A DNA stretch of 64,000 nucleotides from Gemmatimonas sp. (GTDB lineage Bacteria > Gemmatimonadota > Gemmatimonadetes > Gemmatimonadales > Gemmatimonadaceae), in assembly GCA_011390805.1 (NCBI GenBank), contig JAABRT010000009.1:1-64000 (forward strand). Reading direction: 5' to 3'. The notes beneath the pieces are model-generated. The model ran no database searches. It saw nothing but the letters and a program-made list of their open reading frames with translations, and had not been told where the DNA came from. The number at the start of each line of letters is the position of its first letter. The stretch's first letter is position 1. Shown piece by piece: positions 42,201 through 49,682 of this stretch. The position numbers were made by a program, and so were the translations under genes.

Positions 42201-44600
42201 CCAGTCGCCGCGAATCCAGCGATGCTTGCGGCGGGAAAAGGTCAGATACCGTGTCGGATAGTCATCGTACACAATGACATCGGTGGCCAGTCCGGCACGG
42301 GCGTAGTTGCCTTCAATCAGATCGTGTGACAGCAGCGTGTTTTCCGGAAACCGGCCATGCGTTGCGCGCTCAAACGCGGCCACATCATAAATGCCTTTTC
42401 CGGTGAAGCTGCCTTCTCCAAAGAGATCCTGATACACATCCGACACCGCCGTGGTGTACGGATCCACCCCCGGATGCCCTGAATAGATTGACGCAAACGC
42501 ACTCAGGTGCGCACTCGGCAGCGACACTCCGACCCGCGGCTGCAGTATGCCGTGACCACGCACTACGCGCCCGAGATGCGGGTCGTATACGGCGCGATTG
42601 AGCGGATGTGCAATGGCACCAATCAGCGCCGGTGCGGCATCGGGGGGAAGCATCGTGTCAGCGTCGAGCGTAATGACGTACTGCACAGTGCGAAGCACGT
42701 TGGCCTCTCCAATGAGTTGCGAGAACCCATCGCGTTCGCCGCTGAGCACAAACCGGTTGAACTCTCCGAGCTTGCCACGCTTGCGCTCCCAACCCATGAA
42801 CACACCTTCGGCCGCATTCCAGCGACGTGGGCGATGAAACAGAAAAAACGCATCACCTGATTCCGGCGCATATCGTGCGTTGAGTGCGTTGACTCCCTCA
42901 ACGGCAGCGGAGACAATGGCGTTGTCCGTGCTCAGCGTTTCCTGATCTGCATCGGTGAAATCGCTGAGCAGCGCGAAGTGCAGATTGGGCTCACGGTTGG
43001 CAAGAAACTGTACTTCAAGATTGTTGAGCGCGTCGTGCACCGCCTGCACGTCGGGAAAGAGTGTCGGCGTGACCACCGCCGTGCGATACTCGGGGGGCAC
43101 GCCGTGCGTGAGCAGATCGAGTTTGGGCAATGGTCTGGGCGGCATGAGCGCAGCCACCAGTTTGTTTACAACGGTGATAGCCAGCTCCGTGGCCGGAATC
43201 GCGCCAAGCAGGAGCATGAGCCACCAGGAGTCAGGGCCCGGGGTACCGCTCAGCCAGAGCAGCGCCGCGAGTGCACCGGCGAGCAGCGCGGCAACGCTGC
43301 AGAGATACACGATGCTGGGATGACAGCGAACCCAGCGAAGCACACGCTCGGCGACGGGCGGCGTATATCCGGTCGCCATCTCCAACTGCTCCAGTCCTTC
43401 GTCAATCAGGTAGTAACCAACGTGACTGCGTCGGTGGTCAACGCCGTGATGCGGCAGTGCGGAACGTGCGAGCTCAACCGCTTGCTGTGCCACCGCCTGT
43501 TCAACTCGCTTTGTGCGCTTGGCGATGCGTTCAATGACATGCCGATACGCGTCGCGTGTCTCAAAGGTCATGCGCGCGTAGTGTCCGGGCGGATCTTCAC
43601 GCAGCACCGCGTCAACTCGACTCTGCTCTTCGACCAGTGTTCGCCAGTCTATGCGTTCAATCGCGCGCAGACTCGTGATACTGTTGGCCATGACTACCTG
43701 CGTCAGGGCCAGGCGCTGCGTTGCGCGTGCCGTGGCTTCTTCCGCGCTCAGCGCCTCCTCGGCGATCCAGTGCTGCAAGCGCACAACCGCCGGCAGTGTT
43801 CCGCCCTCAGCGCGCAACTGTTGCAGAAACCGTGCGACAAACGTGTCAGTGAGCGCCTGCGCATCACGCGTGAAGTGCGCCAACTCCGTTTCCAGCGCGA
43901 GGCCACCGGTTTCGGCCGCTGTTGCCAGTCGGGTGGCCGCGAGGTCTGCGCGTTCGATTTCTTCGAGCCGTTGCGCAGTACGCAGTCCCATGCGTCGCAC
44001 GTTTTCAATAAGTCCAAGGCGCAGCATTGCCGGAATGGCCCAAAGCTCACCGAGTGTCAGATCGGCAACGTCCTGATAGGCCGACAAGAAGCCGCTCACG
44101 TTCTCGTTTGCGACGCGACCTTCGCTATGCGAGATGAGTGTGATTGCCACTTCGTACACGCGCGGATAGCCCACCAGCGGTCCGGCGGCAAGCGTTGGCA
44201 GTTCGCGATAATAATCACGCGGCAGACTCTCGCGCACTTCGTGCATGTGCTCGCGCAAAACGTGATAGTTGTCCAGCAGCCAATCACCCGCCGGTCCAAC
44301 GTCGGCGCGCAATTCGCTATGCGCATTCAGTTGTGTGTACACACGCGCCAGTATCCGTGATGTCTCTTCCAGCCGCGCCAGCAGCGGAGTACGACTGCGC
44401 TCGGCCTTGGCGGCAACTTCCTGCGAGGCCGCCAACTCCCGGGCGCGCTCGCTCAAATGCTCAGCGCCGAAGAGCTCGCCGCGAATAGGACCGGTGAGCA
44501 CATCATCACGCGCTGTGCTGGTCGGGCGCGAGATGCGTGTTCGGAGTTTCCGGATGGCTCGGGACAGCGGGATAAGCGCACTCCTTGAAGTGGACCGCAA
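36297..44600 (-). CDS. ndvB: Cyclic beta-glucan synthase (NdvB/ChvB type)
   Basis: This giant membrane enzyme (2767 residues) makes and cyclises a beta-glucan from UDP-glucose. N-terminal helices span 1-420 and membrane segments lie near 425-455, 855-885 and 985-1020. A GT84 glycosyltransferase core holds 'TLDADTMLPPDA' (about 645) and 'HRWIRGDWQLLPWL' (about 795). A glycoamylase-like domain contains 'YMAHHIGMSLVAF' (about 1400). Two supersandwich regions and a C-terminal GH94-type phosphorylase domain follow, with the Asp motif 'GGGDWNDGMNR' (about 2445). The product is a periplasmic osmoregulatory glucan in rhizobia; linkage here is unknown. The start is uncertain: TTG 44600 is the first codon available, and GTG codons occur about 34 residues on. 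Confidence 0.93.
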   Translation of the reverse strand: MRSTSRSALIPLSRAIRKLRTRISRPTSTARDDVLTGPIRGELFGAEHLSERARELAASQEVAAKAERSRTPLLARLEETSRILARVYTQLNAHSELRADVGPAGDWLLDNYHVLREHMHEVRESLPRDYYRELPTLAAGPLVGYPRVYEVAITLISHSEGRVANENVSGFLSAYQDVADLTLGELWAIPAMLRLGLIENVRRMGLRTAQRLEEIERADLAATRLATAAETGGLALETELAHFTRDAQALTDTFVARFLQQLRAEGGTLPAVVRLQHWIAEEALSAEEATARATQRLALTQVVMANSITSLRAIERIDWRTLVEEQSRVDAVLREDPPGHYARMTFETRDAYRHVIERIAKRTKRVEQAVAQQAVELARSALPHHGVDHRRSHVGYYLIDEGLEQLEMATGYTPPVAERVLRWVRCHPSIVYLCSVAALLAGALAALLWLSGTPGPDSWWLMLLLGAIPATELAITVVNKLVAALMPPRPLPKLDLLTHGVPPEYRTAVVTPTLFPDVQAVHDALNNLEVQFLANREPNLHFALLSDFTDADQETLSTDNAIVSAAVEGVNALNARYAPESGDAFFLFHRPRRWNAAEGVFMGWERKRGKLGEFNRFVLSGERDGFSQLIGEANVLRTVQYVITLDADTMLPPDAAPALIGAIAHPLNRAVYDPHLGRVVRGHGILQPRVGVSLPSAHLSAFASIYSGHPGVDPYTTAVSDVYQDLFGEGSFTGKGIYDVAAFERATHGRFPENTLLSHDLIEGNYARAGLATDVIVYDDYPTRYLTFSRRKHRWIRGDWQLLPWLTGLVPGPGGAERNRLALLSRWKIIDNLRRSTVELSQLVFLVVGWLLLPVSMARWTLLALGIIAAPWIVTILIALLRPPLTRSWRAYYSAVGADMRTSAKQVLLAVTFLPHQAWVSVDAIVRAVWRLNVTHRHMLEWQTALQSERSTTASPFGTWRAMWPVAAGTLALGLAIALHAGTLTGDPLDPSPLMLTIWVVPVLLLWLLSPWVAHALSTPNLATPHQLSSAEISQTLRYAQLHWHFFDTFVTADTKWLAPDNFQGTPEPVVAMRTSPTNIGLQLLATVSAHDLELITLTDMIERLERTARTMQQLPRSHGHYFNWYDLHDLSVLEPAYLSTVDSGNLAGHLIALRQACLAFATAPDTAQALRARLVALADWAYQDAMSMDFGVLFDAKRELLSIGLQHHTNTLDSSLYDLLASEARLASFLAIAKNDVPADHWFRLGRTLTYSSGAPALVSWSGSMFEYLMPLLVMQSPPATILAQAYTGVVSRHVADGATRGVPWGISESAYNVRDRHATYQYRSFGVADLALKRGLGRELVIAPYASALATMVDPQAALENLTRLENEGVLGEYGFRDAIDFTRPDVGSRFAMVDAYMAHHIGMSLVAFTNKLTDNIWQRRFHADPLVRSAELLMHERVPRQAVLQSPLGAQADDGLPDTESEQPVVREFDTADTPTPHVAFLGHQPYTVMLTNAGSGYSRYESLAVNRWKADGTRDATGQFCYVKDIGSGHVWSTAHQPVCAPARQYRASLGTEQVTFERTDGDVTTRTEIAVVPEDSAEVRRVTLTNNSRSIREFELTSYGEIVMAPADADRAHPAFGNLFVETAWHSWCNAITATRRPRSANEATQWFVHLVDGGRERSGGVSCETDRARFLGRGRSTRNPIALEHDGELSGTTGAVLDPVFAVRTRLRLEAGQSASVAFTTLVAATRERAFALADRYRDPHAAQRAFDLAWTSSQVELRELGITPADAAVFQELAGHVMYGHPALRAPQLEMRRNRGSQPLLWGFGVSGDVPILLATISNAEGLTTLRSLLAAHRFWRRRGLTVDLVVLDEHAPTYLQDLGDRIAAAVHAVNDAGTLDRTGGVFVRRRDLLIADAELMLRTTARLHVSCDGRDLGRILTSSIATSAPSVAELRAPSSRLRSARVERRATPRAVGVVEPITATYANGIGSLLDNNDYELKVRNDTLPPAPWSNVIANPCGGFVITERGGGFAWAENSYFLRLTPWHNDPVSDPVSDVVYLHEESTGDTWCATPAPIRTATQYTVTHGAGHSTFAHIRHGIETQYTVGLADGSATKIGLLKLTNTTDKARRITVTTYVEWVLGALREHSQHQVRTWFDRERGALFAQNTFDAHFAGWTSFHAMSEPVTEHTASRRTFLGRNGNASQPAGLVSGMVLSAITGAGIDPCAALRCVIDLAPGESCEVATLVGAARSEAEARECLSRYQKVADAQAAVSASVRAWDERLSAVQVTTPEPTFNAMINRWSLYQALSCRMWGRSALYQSSGAYGFRDQLQDVMAFVHTDSSIARAHILRAAARQFLEGDVQHWWHPHTGQGVRTRFSDDLVWLPHVVDHYVLATGDTQILDEYVPFLSMRPLAPDEHEVYDLPLVTDEHGSVYEHCLRALRRACTTGAHGLPLIGGGDWNDGMNRVGVEGRGESVWLAWFLIDTLQKFAGHVDARGEAAVAGELREQAEAYRQAVEQHGWDGAWYRRAYFDDGTALGSAANAECQIDSLAQSWSVLSGAGDASRQDTAMHSLNEHLIREEDQLIVLLTPPFNHTPHDPGYIKGYLPGVRENGAQYTHAALWAVLATAMRGEGERAFALFQMINPLMHSRTAGEVATYKVEPYVVAADVYTAEGQVGRGGWTWYTGSASWMYRVGLEGVLGLERQGDALRVAPRAPPSWPEYKIAYRYGNSYFDVTVHHPRGGPRGTARVMVDGAEQAGDSIVLFDDSQRHDVRVWHSQP

Positions 44601-44736
44601 ACCTTCAATCAGTCACACGAGGCCGTTATCCGAAATAGTCCGAAAGGGCTATAGTGCGCATCCGCTGTGGCGCGTATCGTGGGGATCGCTGCAGGCGCGG
44701 CACCACCACGACCCAACTACAACGGAGCCCGGACTG

Positions 44737-44865
44737 ATGAGCAAACTATTGCGGGGGCTGGCGGCGGGATGGGGCGCGAAAAAGCTGGGCGGCGGATGCT
44801 TCACCACCGTGCTTGTGTTCATTCTGCTGTGGTGGCTGCTGGGCAACTTCGACATCTTCAGCTGA
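44737..44865 (+). CDS. 42-residue single-span membrane peptide
   Basis: A short open frame starts at ATG 44737, with GGAG about 10 bp upstream. The peptide has a basic, Gly-rich N-terminus ('RGLAAGWGAKKLGGG'), one hydrophobic segment ('FTTVLVFILLWWLLG') and a short end 'NFDIFS'. It has no known family. It lies alone on the + strand between ndvB and the response regulator, in a gap that holds nothing else. The charge pattern, hydrophobic stretch and ribosome site favour a real small protein; conservation is untested. Confidence 0.55.
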   Translation: MSKLLRGLAAGWGAKKLGGGCFTTVLVFILLWWLLGNFDIFS

Positions 44866-44890
44866 ACGCCGGAACGGCGCAGCCCAGCCG

Positions 44891-45349
44891 TCACTCCGGC
44901 GCTGCAGCCCCGGCGCGATCGTGCGCCTGCATGAACGGCTTCAACAGTGCGCCGAGCTCATCAAGGTCAAACGGCTTCTCAAGAAACACGTCAAATCCCG
45001 CTTCCAACGCGCGCTTGCGTTCGCTGTCAGAGCTCCAGCCGGTCATGGCAATCATTACCACGTCGCGTCCCCACTCCTCGCCACGCGCCGTCTGCAACAC
45101 CTGAACGCCGCTGCTGCTCGGCATGGAAAGATCGAGAAATGCGATGTGTGGCACCCACGCGGCCATTTCGCAAAGCGCAGCATCGGCAGTTGTCGCCGTA
45201 CGGGTTGCAAAGCCAAGCAGCTCGAGTCCGGCAGCCAGGCTCTCAACAAGATCAGCGCTGTCGTCCATCACAAAAATGCGACGTGGATATTCCGCTGCCG
45301 AGGGCCCGGAATGCGTTGGTGAAGTGTCCGGAATGGCGGGCGAAGTCAT
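44891..45349 (-). CDS. Single-domain response regulator
   Basis: The 152-residue protein is a lone receiver domain: 'RIFVMDDSADLVESL' carries the acidic pair, 'IAFLDLSMPSSSG' the phospho-acceptor Asp, 'VMIAMTGW' the Thr and 'FLEKPFDLDEL' the Lys. There is no DNA-binding output, so it must act through protein contacts or in a phosphorelay. It overlaps the upstream kinase by 4 bp (ATGA), which marks it as the cognate partner. Confidence 0.93.
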   Translation of the reverse strand: MTSPAIPDTSPTHSGPSAAEYPRRIFVMDDSADLVESLAAGLELLGFATRTATTADAALCEMAAWVPHIAFLDLSMPSSSGVQVLQTARGEEWGRDVVMIAMTGWSSDSERKRALEAGFDVFLEKPFDLDELGALLKPFMQAHDRAGAAAPE

Positions 45350-46470
45350 GGCAGCGCCAGAGCAGCCAGCGGTACGCGCAATGTGAACGTACTTCCCTTC
45401 CCCAGCCCCTCGCTGTGCGCGATCAGTGAGCCGCCATGCAACTGGGCCACATGCATGGCAACGGCCAAGCCGACGCCCAGTCCTTCCGGTCGGTTTTTTG
45501 CCAACCGTGGGGCGCGTGTAAAGAGATCAAAGATTTCGCTGAGCCGGGAAGGTTCGATGCCGCAGCCCCAGTCGCGGATTTCGAACAGCGCGTGTCCTTC
45601 TTCACACCACACGCGGAACGCAACGCGTGCGTTGCCGGGCTCGCTGTACTTGATGGCATTGCCAAGCACATTGCACAGTGCCTGTGTCAGACGCGTCGGG
45701 TCGGCCAGCATCTCGCAATCTGCGTCACGCAACTCCAGGTCGAGTGTCGCACCGGCGCGCTCCATGATTGGCCGCATGTTTTCAACGGTGGTGTCCACCA
45801 GCGATTGAATCGTGACCCCCGATGGCACGAGAGACATGGCATCCCAGCGCACACGGCTCAGATCCAGCGAATCTTCCGTGAATCGTTGCAACTGATCGAG
45901 CTGCCGATCGAGCACGGCGTGCATGCGTGTGCTCATCGCTTCGGAGGCGTCGGGAGAACGCACCACGCGCAGCGCCTGCTTGATGGCCTGCAGCGGGTTG
46001 CGTATCTCGTGGGCCAGTGTGGCAAGAAACTCATCCCGATGCCGTATGGCGCGATGCAGTTCCTTCTCAAGCAGCTTGTGGCGATGCACGTCGGTGAGCG
46101 TGGCCATCCAGTGCGTATTTTCGCGACCGTTTGCACTGACCGGTGTGGCCTGGCACAACAACCAGCGATACGCATCGTCACGCCGCCGACATCTGAACTC
46201 GAGCTCAAACGGCTCGCCGTCGGTAAACGCGGAATCCCACGTTTGTTCAAATCGCGCCCGATCGTCGGGATGACACAACGAACTCCAACCGTCACGGCGC
46301 AGATCTACCGTTGACTGACCCGTGTACCGTGCAGCCGCACGGTTCTGATAGATCGGCGAACCATCACTGCCGGTGAGCCAGACAAAATCGCGGATAGCGT
46401 CGCCGATGAGCGACACCGCGTCGGGAAACGACGCTAAGGTTCCAGCGGTTGACGAGAAGTTGAGTGACAA
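45346..46470 (-). CDS. PAS-domain histidine kinase
   Basis: The 374-residue soluble kinase has a PAS_3-type domain (about residues 20-130, 'FVWLTGSDGSPIYQNRAAARYTG' in part and 'CHPDDRARFEQTW'), HisKA with phospho-accepting His in 'LATLAHEIRNPLQAI' and HATPase_c ('LCNVLGNAIKYSEPG', 'EIRDWGCGIEP', 'GLGVGLAVAMHVAQLHGG'). There is no membrane segment, so the signal is intracellular. The start is TTG 46470 without a clear ribosome site; GTG 46416 is an alternative. The receiver gene follows in the same operon. Confidence 0.92.
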   Translation of the reverse strand: MSLNFSSTAGTLASFPDAVSLIGDAIRDFVWLTGSDGSPIYQNRAAARYTGQSTVDLRRDGWSSLCHPDDRARFEQTWDSAFTDGEPFELEFRCRRRDDAYRWLLCQATPVSANGRENTHWMATLTDVHRHKLLEKELHRAIRHRDEFLATLAHEIRNPLQAIKQALRVVRSPDASEAMSTRMHAVLDRQLDQLQRFTEDSLDLSRVRWDAMSLVPSGVTIQSLVDTTVENMRPIMERAGATLDLELRDADCEMLADPTRLTQALCNVLGNAIKYSEPGNARVAFRVWCEEGHALFEIRDWGCGIEPSRLSEIFDLFTRAPRLAKNRPEGLGVGLAVAMHVAQLHGGSLIAHSEGLGKGSTFTLRVPLAALALP

Positions 46471-46588
46471 GGAGACAGGGCCGAATGCGGCACCGCATAA
46501 GGGTGCTGGGGAGTAGTCCCACGAGGAGCTGCCGTAACGTCTGTCTTTGAGTATACGTCAGAATGTGCAGGCGCGCACGTGATGTCCC

Positions 46589-47197
46589 TCACTCGTGTTT
46601 TCCTGATTGCCGGGCTCGCCAAACGATCAAAGCGACCACAACAATCGCGACTGCTACGCCCGCGGCAATGGATTGGCTTCTGCCCACGGCAGCAATCAAA
46701 GCGTCAGCATTCGAACCCAGCGAGAAGGCGAGCCATGTAACCAGGGCATACCACACAGCCGAGGCAAGGCTCATTGCCACCATCGCACGCAACACACCAA
46801 CCTGCAGTGCACCGGCCAGTGGCGGCACCACCGCGCGCACGGCCGGAATGAACCGGCTCACTGATAACGCCCACAAGCCGTGTTTCCTGTACGCCTCTTC
46901 CACACGCACCGCTCCCTCGGGGCCGCCCAGGATTGGCAGCTTGGACTGCAACCACGTTGCACCGAGACGCCGGCCGAGTACAAACATGAGCAGTGCTCCG
47001 CCCAGATTGCCAACCATGGTGGCAGCCCACACACCAAACGCCGTCCCTTCACCTCGCGCCGCGACAAATGCCCCAAGCGCAATGGCCGTGTCGGCAGGCA
47101 ACGGAGGAAAGATGTTTTCCGCAAACGCCGCGGCCGCGATCACGAGATACAGCAGTGGCGCCGGTAAAGCGCTCAGCCAGTTCAGGAAATCACTCAC
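46589..47197 (-). CDS. DedA family membrane protein
   Basis: The 202-residue protein has the DedA/SNARE-associated layout: a re-entrant segment with 'AENIFPPLPADTAIALGAF' near the N-terminus, 'GNLGGALLMFVLGRRLG', the conserved 'SRFIPAVRAVVPPLAG' and C-terminal membrane helices. DedA proteins are needed for envelope homeostasis, and some recycle undecaprenyl phosphate or phosphatidylethanolamine across the membrane. The start is GTG 47197. It is the last gene of the lipid/quinone run and lies 63 bp from ispF. Confidence 0.93.
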   Translation of the reverse strand: MSDFLNWLSALPAPLLYLVIAAAAFAENIFPPLPADTAIALGAFVAARGEGTAFGVWAATMVGNLGGALLMFVLGRRLGATWLQSKLPILGGPEGAVRVEEAYRKHGLWALSVSRFIPAVRAVVPPLAGALQVGVLRAMVAMSLASAVWYALVTWLAFSLGSNADALIAAVGRSQSIAAGVAVAIVVVALIVWRARQSGKHE

Positions 47198-47260
47198 CGA
47201 GTCGCTCAGGCGCGACGTGTGCTCTGGCGCATGTGAGCAGGCGTGCGCAGGCGCAAGACG

Positions 47261-47749
47261 CTACCCCTCAGCACGCACGAGAGTGGCTACGACCATGACA
47301 CCCAGCCCTTCTTCGCGTCCAATCCAACCCATGCGTTCGTTGGTTTTCCCCTTCACAAACACATCGCCCACTTCAACGTGTAAGGTGCTGGCGAGCCGCT
47401 GACGCATCGCCTCGCGATGCGGGCCGATTTTTGGACGTTCGGCAATCACGGTGACATCAACATTGCCAACTCGCCATCCCGCGTCGTGAACACGCGACAC
47501 GGCGGCCGACAGCATCACAATCGAGTCGGCGTTTTTGTTGGCTGGATCGGTGTCCGGAAACAGCGCTCCGATGTCTCCCAGCGCCGCTGCACCAAGAATC
47601 GCATCGGTAATGGCGTGGCAGATCGCATCGCCATCGCTGTGGCCGGCGCAGTGCCGGTCTTCGGGGATGTCAATGCCGCCCAGACGCATGGGGCCGCCCG
47701 GAGCAAAGCGATGCGAGTCGTAGCCAATGCCAGTGCGCATGGCCAGCAT
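47261..47749 (-). CDS. ispF: 2-C-methyl-D-erythritol 2,4-cyclodiphosphate synthase
   Basis: IspF catalyses the cyclisation step of the MEP isoprenoid pathway. The 162-residue protein has the metal ligands in 'GIGYDSHRF' and 'HSDGDAICHAITDAILGA', 'LFPDTDPANKNADS' and the C-terminal 'TNERMGWIGREEGLGV'. ATG 47749 shares one base with the mqnC stop; ATG 47740 fits the usual N-terminus equally well. Co-location with mqnC makes sense because the menaquinone side chain is an isoprenoid. Confidence 0.97.
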   Translation of the reverse strand: MLAMRTGIGYDSHRFAPGGPMRLGGIDIPEDRHCAGHSDGDAICHAITDAILGAAALGDIGALFPDTDPANKNADSIVMLSAAVSRVHDAGWRVGNVDVTVIAERPKIGPHREAMRQRLASTLHVEVGDVFVKGKTNERMGWIGREEGLGVMVVATLVRAEG

Positions 47750-48801
47750 CAGGCGGCAGCGCTCGCTGTTGGCTGTGCGACCGCCTGCCCCGGCAGAATG
47801 GTGTAATCCTGACGACGCCGTGCCGGCGTGAAGCCCGCGTCAACAATGAGATGTTCAATCTCAGCGGTGGTGGTGCGATGCGTGGTGTTGGCTGCCGACA
47901 CCACGTTCTCTTCGATCATGAGCGATCCGAAGTCGTTGCAGCCAAAGCGCAGCGCCATCTGCCCCACTTTCATGCCCATCGTGACCCAGCTCGACTGCAA
48001 GTTGGGGACGTTGTCGAGAATAATGCGCGAGATTGCAACCGTACGCAGATACTCCTGCGCATCCGTTCGCGGCATGTGCGACATGGTGGGTGTGTTCTCG
48101 GGCTGCAACGGCCAGCAGATAAACGCGGTGAACCCGCCGGTGCGCGCCTGCACCTCACGCACCCGCTGCAGATGTTCAATGCGCTCGGCGAGCGTCTCGC
48201 CAATGCCGTACATCATGGTCACGGATGTCTTCATGCCCGCAGCGTGCGCCAACTCCATGATCTCCAGCCAGCGGTCGGCACCGGCCTTTTTGGGCGCCAC
48301 CTGATCGCGCACGCGCTGCACAAGGATTTCACCGCCGCCACCCGGAATGGAGTTCAGTCCGGCCTGCTGCAGTTCGCGAATTACATCGGCGGCGTCCATG
48401 CGGAAGCGCGTGGCAAAAAAGTCCACTTCGCTGGGCGAGAAGCCGTGAATGTGAATGGGGTGGTACGTCTTGATGTAGCGCAGCAGATCGAGATACCACT
48501 CAAACGGGATGTACGGATTGTGCCCGCCCTGAATGAGGATCTGCTGACCCCCGAGCTCCTTGGTCTCGTCAATCTTCTGGCCGATCTGTTCAAACGACAG
48601 CGTATAGCCTTCGCCATGTTTTGGACGACGGGCAAAGGCACAGAATCCGCAGTCGGCAACACACACATTGGTGTAGTTGATGTTGCGGTCTACGATGTAC
48701 GTAACAACACCGTGCGGGTGCATGGCTTCGCGCCGGCGATCGGCCTCGAGGCCGAGTTCGAGCAGCGGGGCGTTGGTATAAAAGTCGAGTAAATCACGCA
48801 T
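47749..48801 (-). CDS. mqnC: Cyclic dehypoxanthinyl futalosine synthase
   Basis: MqnC is a radical SAM enzyme that cyclises dehypoxanthinyl futalosine in the futalosine route to menaquinone. The 350-residue protein has the CxxxCxxC motif in 'VCVADCGFCAFARRP' (about residues 47-57), 'LIQGGHNPYIPFEWY' and 'SIPGGGGEILV'. The paralogue MqnE is encoded two genes upstream. The gene starts 21 bp after mqnA. Confidence 0.96.
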   Translation of the reverse strand: MRDLLDFYTNAPLLELGLEADRRREAMHPHGVVTYIVDRNINYTNVCVADCGFCAFARRPKHGEGYTLSFEQIGQKIDETKELGGQQILIQGGHNPYIPFEWYLDLLRYIKTYHPIHIHGFSPSEVDFFATRFRMDAADVIRELQQAGLNSIPGGGGEILVQRVRDQVAPKKAGADRWLEIMELAHAAGMKTSVTMMYGIGETLAERIEHLQRVREVQARTGGFTAFICWPLQPENTPTMSHMPRTDAQEYLRTVAISRIILDNVPNLQSSWVTMGMKVGQMALRFGCNDFGSLMIEENVVSAANTTHRTTTAEIEHLIVDAGFTPARRRQDYTILPGQAVAQPTASAAA

Positions 48802-48822
48802 AACACACTCCGAGCACCGCGT

Positions 48823-49671
48823 TCACGCGGCCGGAAGAAAGGCGAGTTTCCCGTCGGGCACTCGGCCGGCCGCCACGAGTCGTCTGAAGAACTCGGTGAG
48901 GCCCGCGAGGTGCGGGTACGACAGGCGATAGTCCAATCCTGAAAGATAGTCGAGACAACGTTGCGGCCCTACGCCACTCGAATGGGCCGCCTGCTGCGCC
49001 AGCGCAGGCAGGTTGTCCAGTCCCCAGTCGCGCGACGCCAACAACGACGCGTGCGCGGCCATGCTGGCGTGCACCGGTGTCGCACGCTGCGCCACCCACA
49101 CGGCAAATACGAAGGGCAGTCCGGTCCACGCTTTCCACGCTTCTCCCAGATCATACCGATACGGGTACAGCGAAGGCCACGGCGAATCCTGTTCCGCCGC
49201 ATCGTGCAATCGCAACGCCGCATCGCCAATCACCAGGCGGGCGTCGTGCTGCTCCGTGGCAAAGTGTGCGATGTCAACAATCTCGGCGTTGCCCGGCACA
49301 AACTCCGGATGCGCGCGCCAGACATGAGCAAACAGCAGTTCGAGCAGCGCGACGCTGGTCATGCTGCTGCGGCTCACGATCACGCGTGCGCCGTCGAGTT
49401 CCTGTACCGGACGCTTGCTGAACAGCATCACGCTCTGCACCGGCCCATTGCACGAAATCGCCAACTCCGGCAGCAACAAATACCGCTCGGCGTCACGCGC
49501 GTACTCCACTGCAGATACCACGCTCAGGTCCAGCTCGCTGCGCGACATCAGTTGATTGAGCGCGGTGGGCACACCATTCACCAACTGCGCATCCATCGGT
49601 ACGACGCCCCGGTCAATGGCGCCATACACCGGATAGCAGTTGATGTAGGGAATGCGACCAATGCGCAGCAT
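48823..49671 (-). CDS. mqnA: Chorismate dehydratase
   Basis: MqnA dehydrates chorismate to 3-enolpyruvylbenzoate, the first step of the futalosine pathway. The 282-residue periplasmic-binding-protein-like fold begins 'LRIGRIPYINCYPVYGAID' and contains 'SRSSMTSVALLELLF' and 'LVIGDAALRLHD', typical of the family. No signal peptide is seen, so it is cytosolic. It lies between mqnE and mqnC. Confidence 0.94.
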   Translation of the reverse strand: MLRIGRIPYINCYPVYGAIDRGVVPMDAQLVNGVPTALNQLMSRSELDLSVVSAVEYARDAERYLLLPELAISCNGPVQSVMLFSKRPVQELDGARVIVSRSSMTSVALLELLFAHVWRAHPEFVPGNAEIVDIAHFATEQHDARLVIGDAALRLHDAAEQDSPWPSLYPYRYDLGEAWKAWTGLPFVFAVWVAQRATPVHASMAAHASLLASRDWGLDNLPALAQQAAHSSGVGPQRCLDYLSGLDYRLSYPHLAGLTEFFRRLVAAGRVPDGKLAFLPAA

Positions 49672-49682
49672 GAGCGTATCGC

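Noticed and set aside
42978-44360. Long + strand open frame of 460 codons inside ndvB
   Set aside because: Same reasons: antisense to ndvB and no family features.
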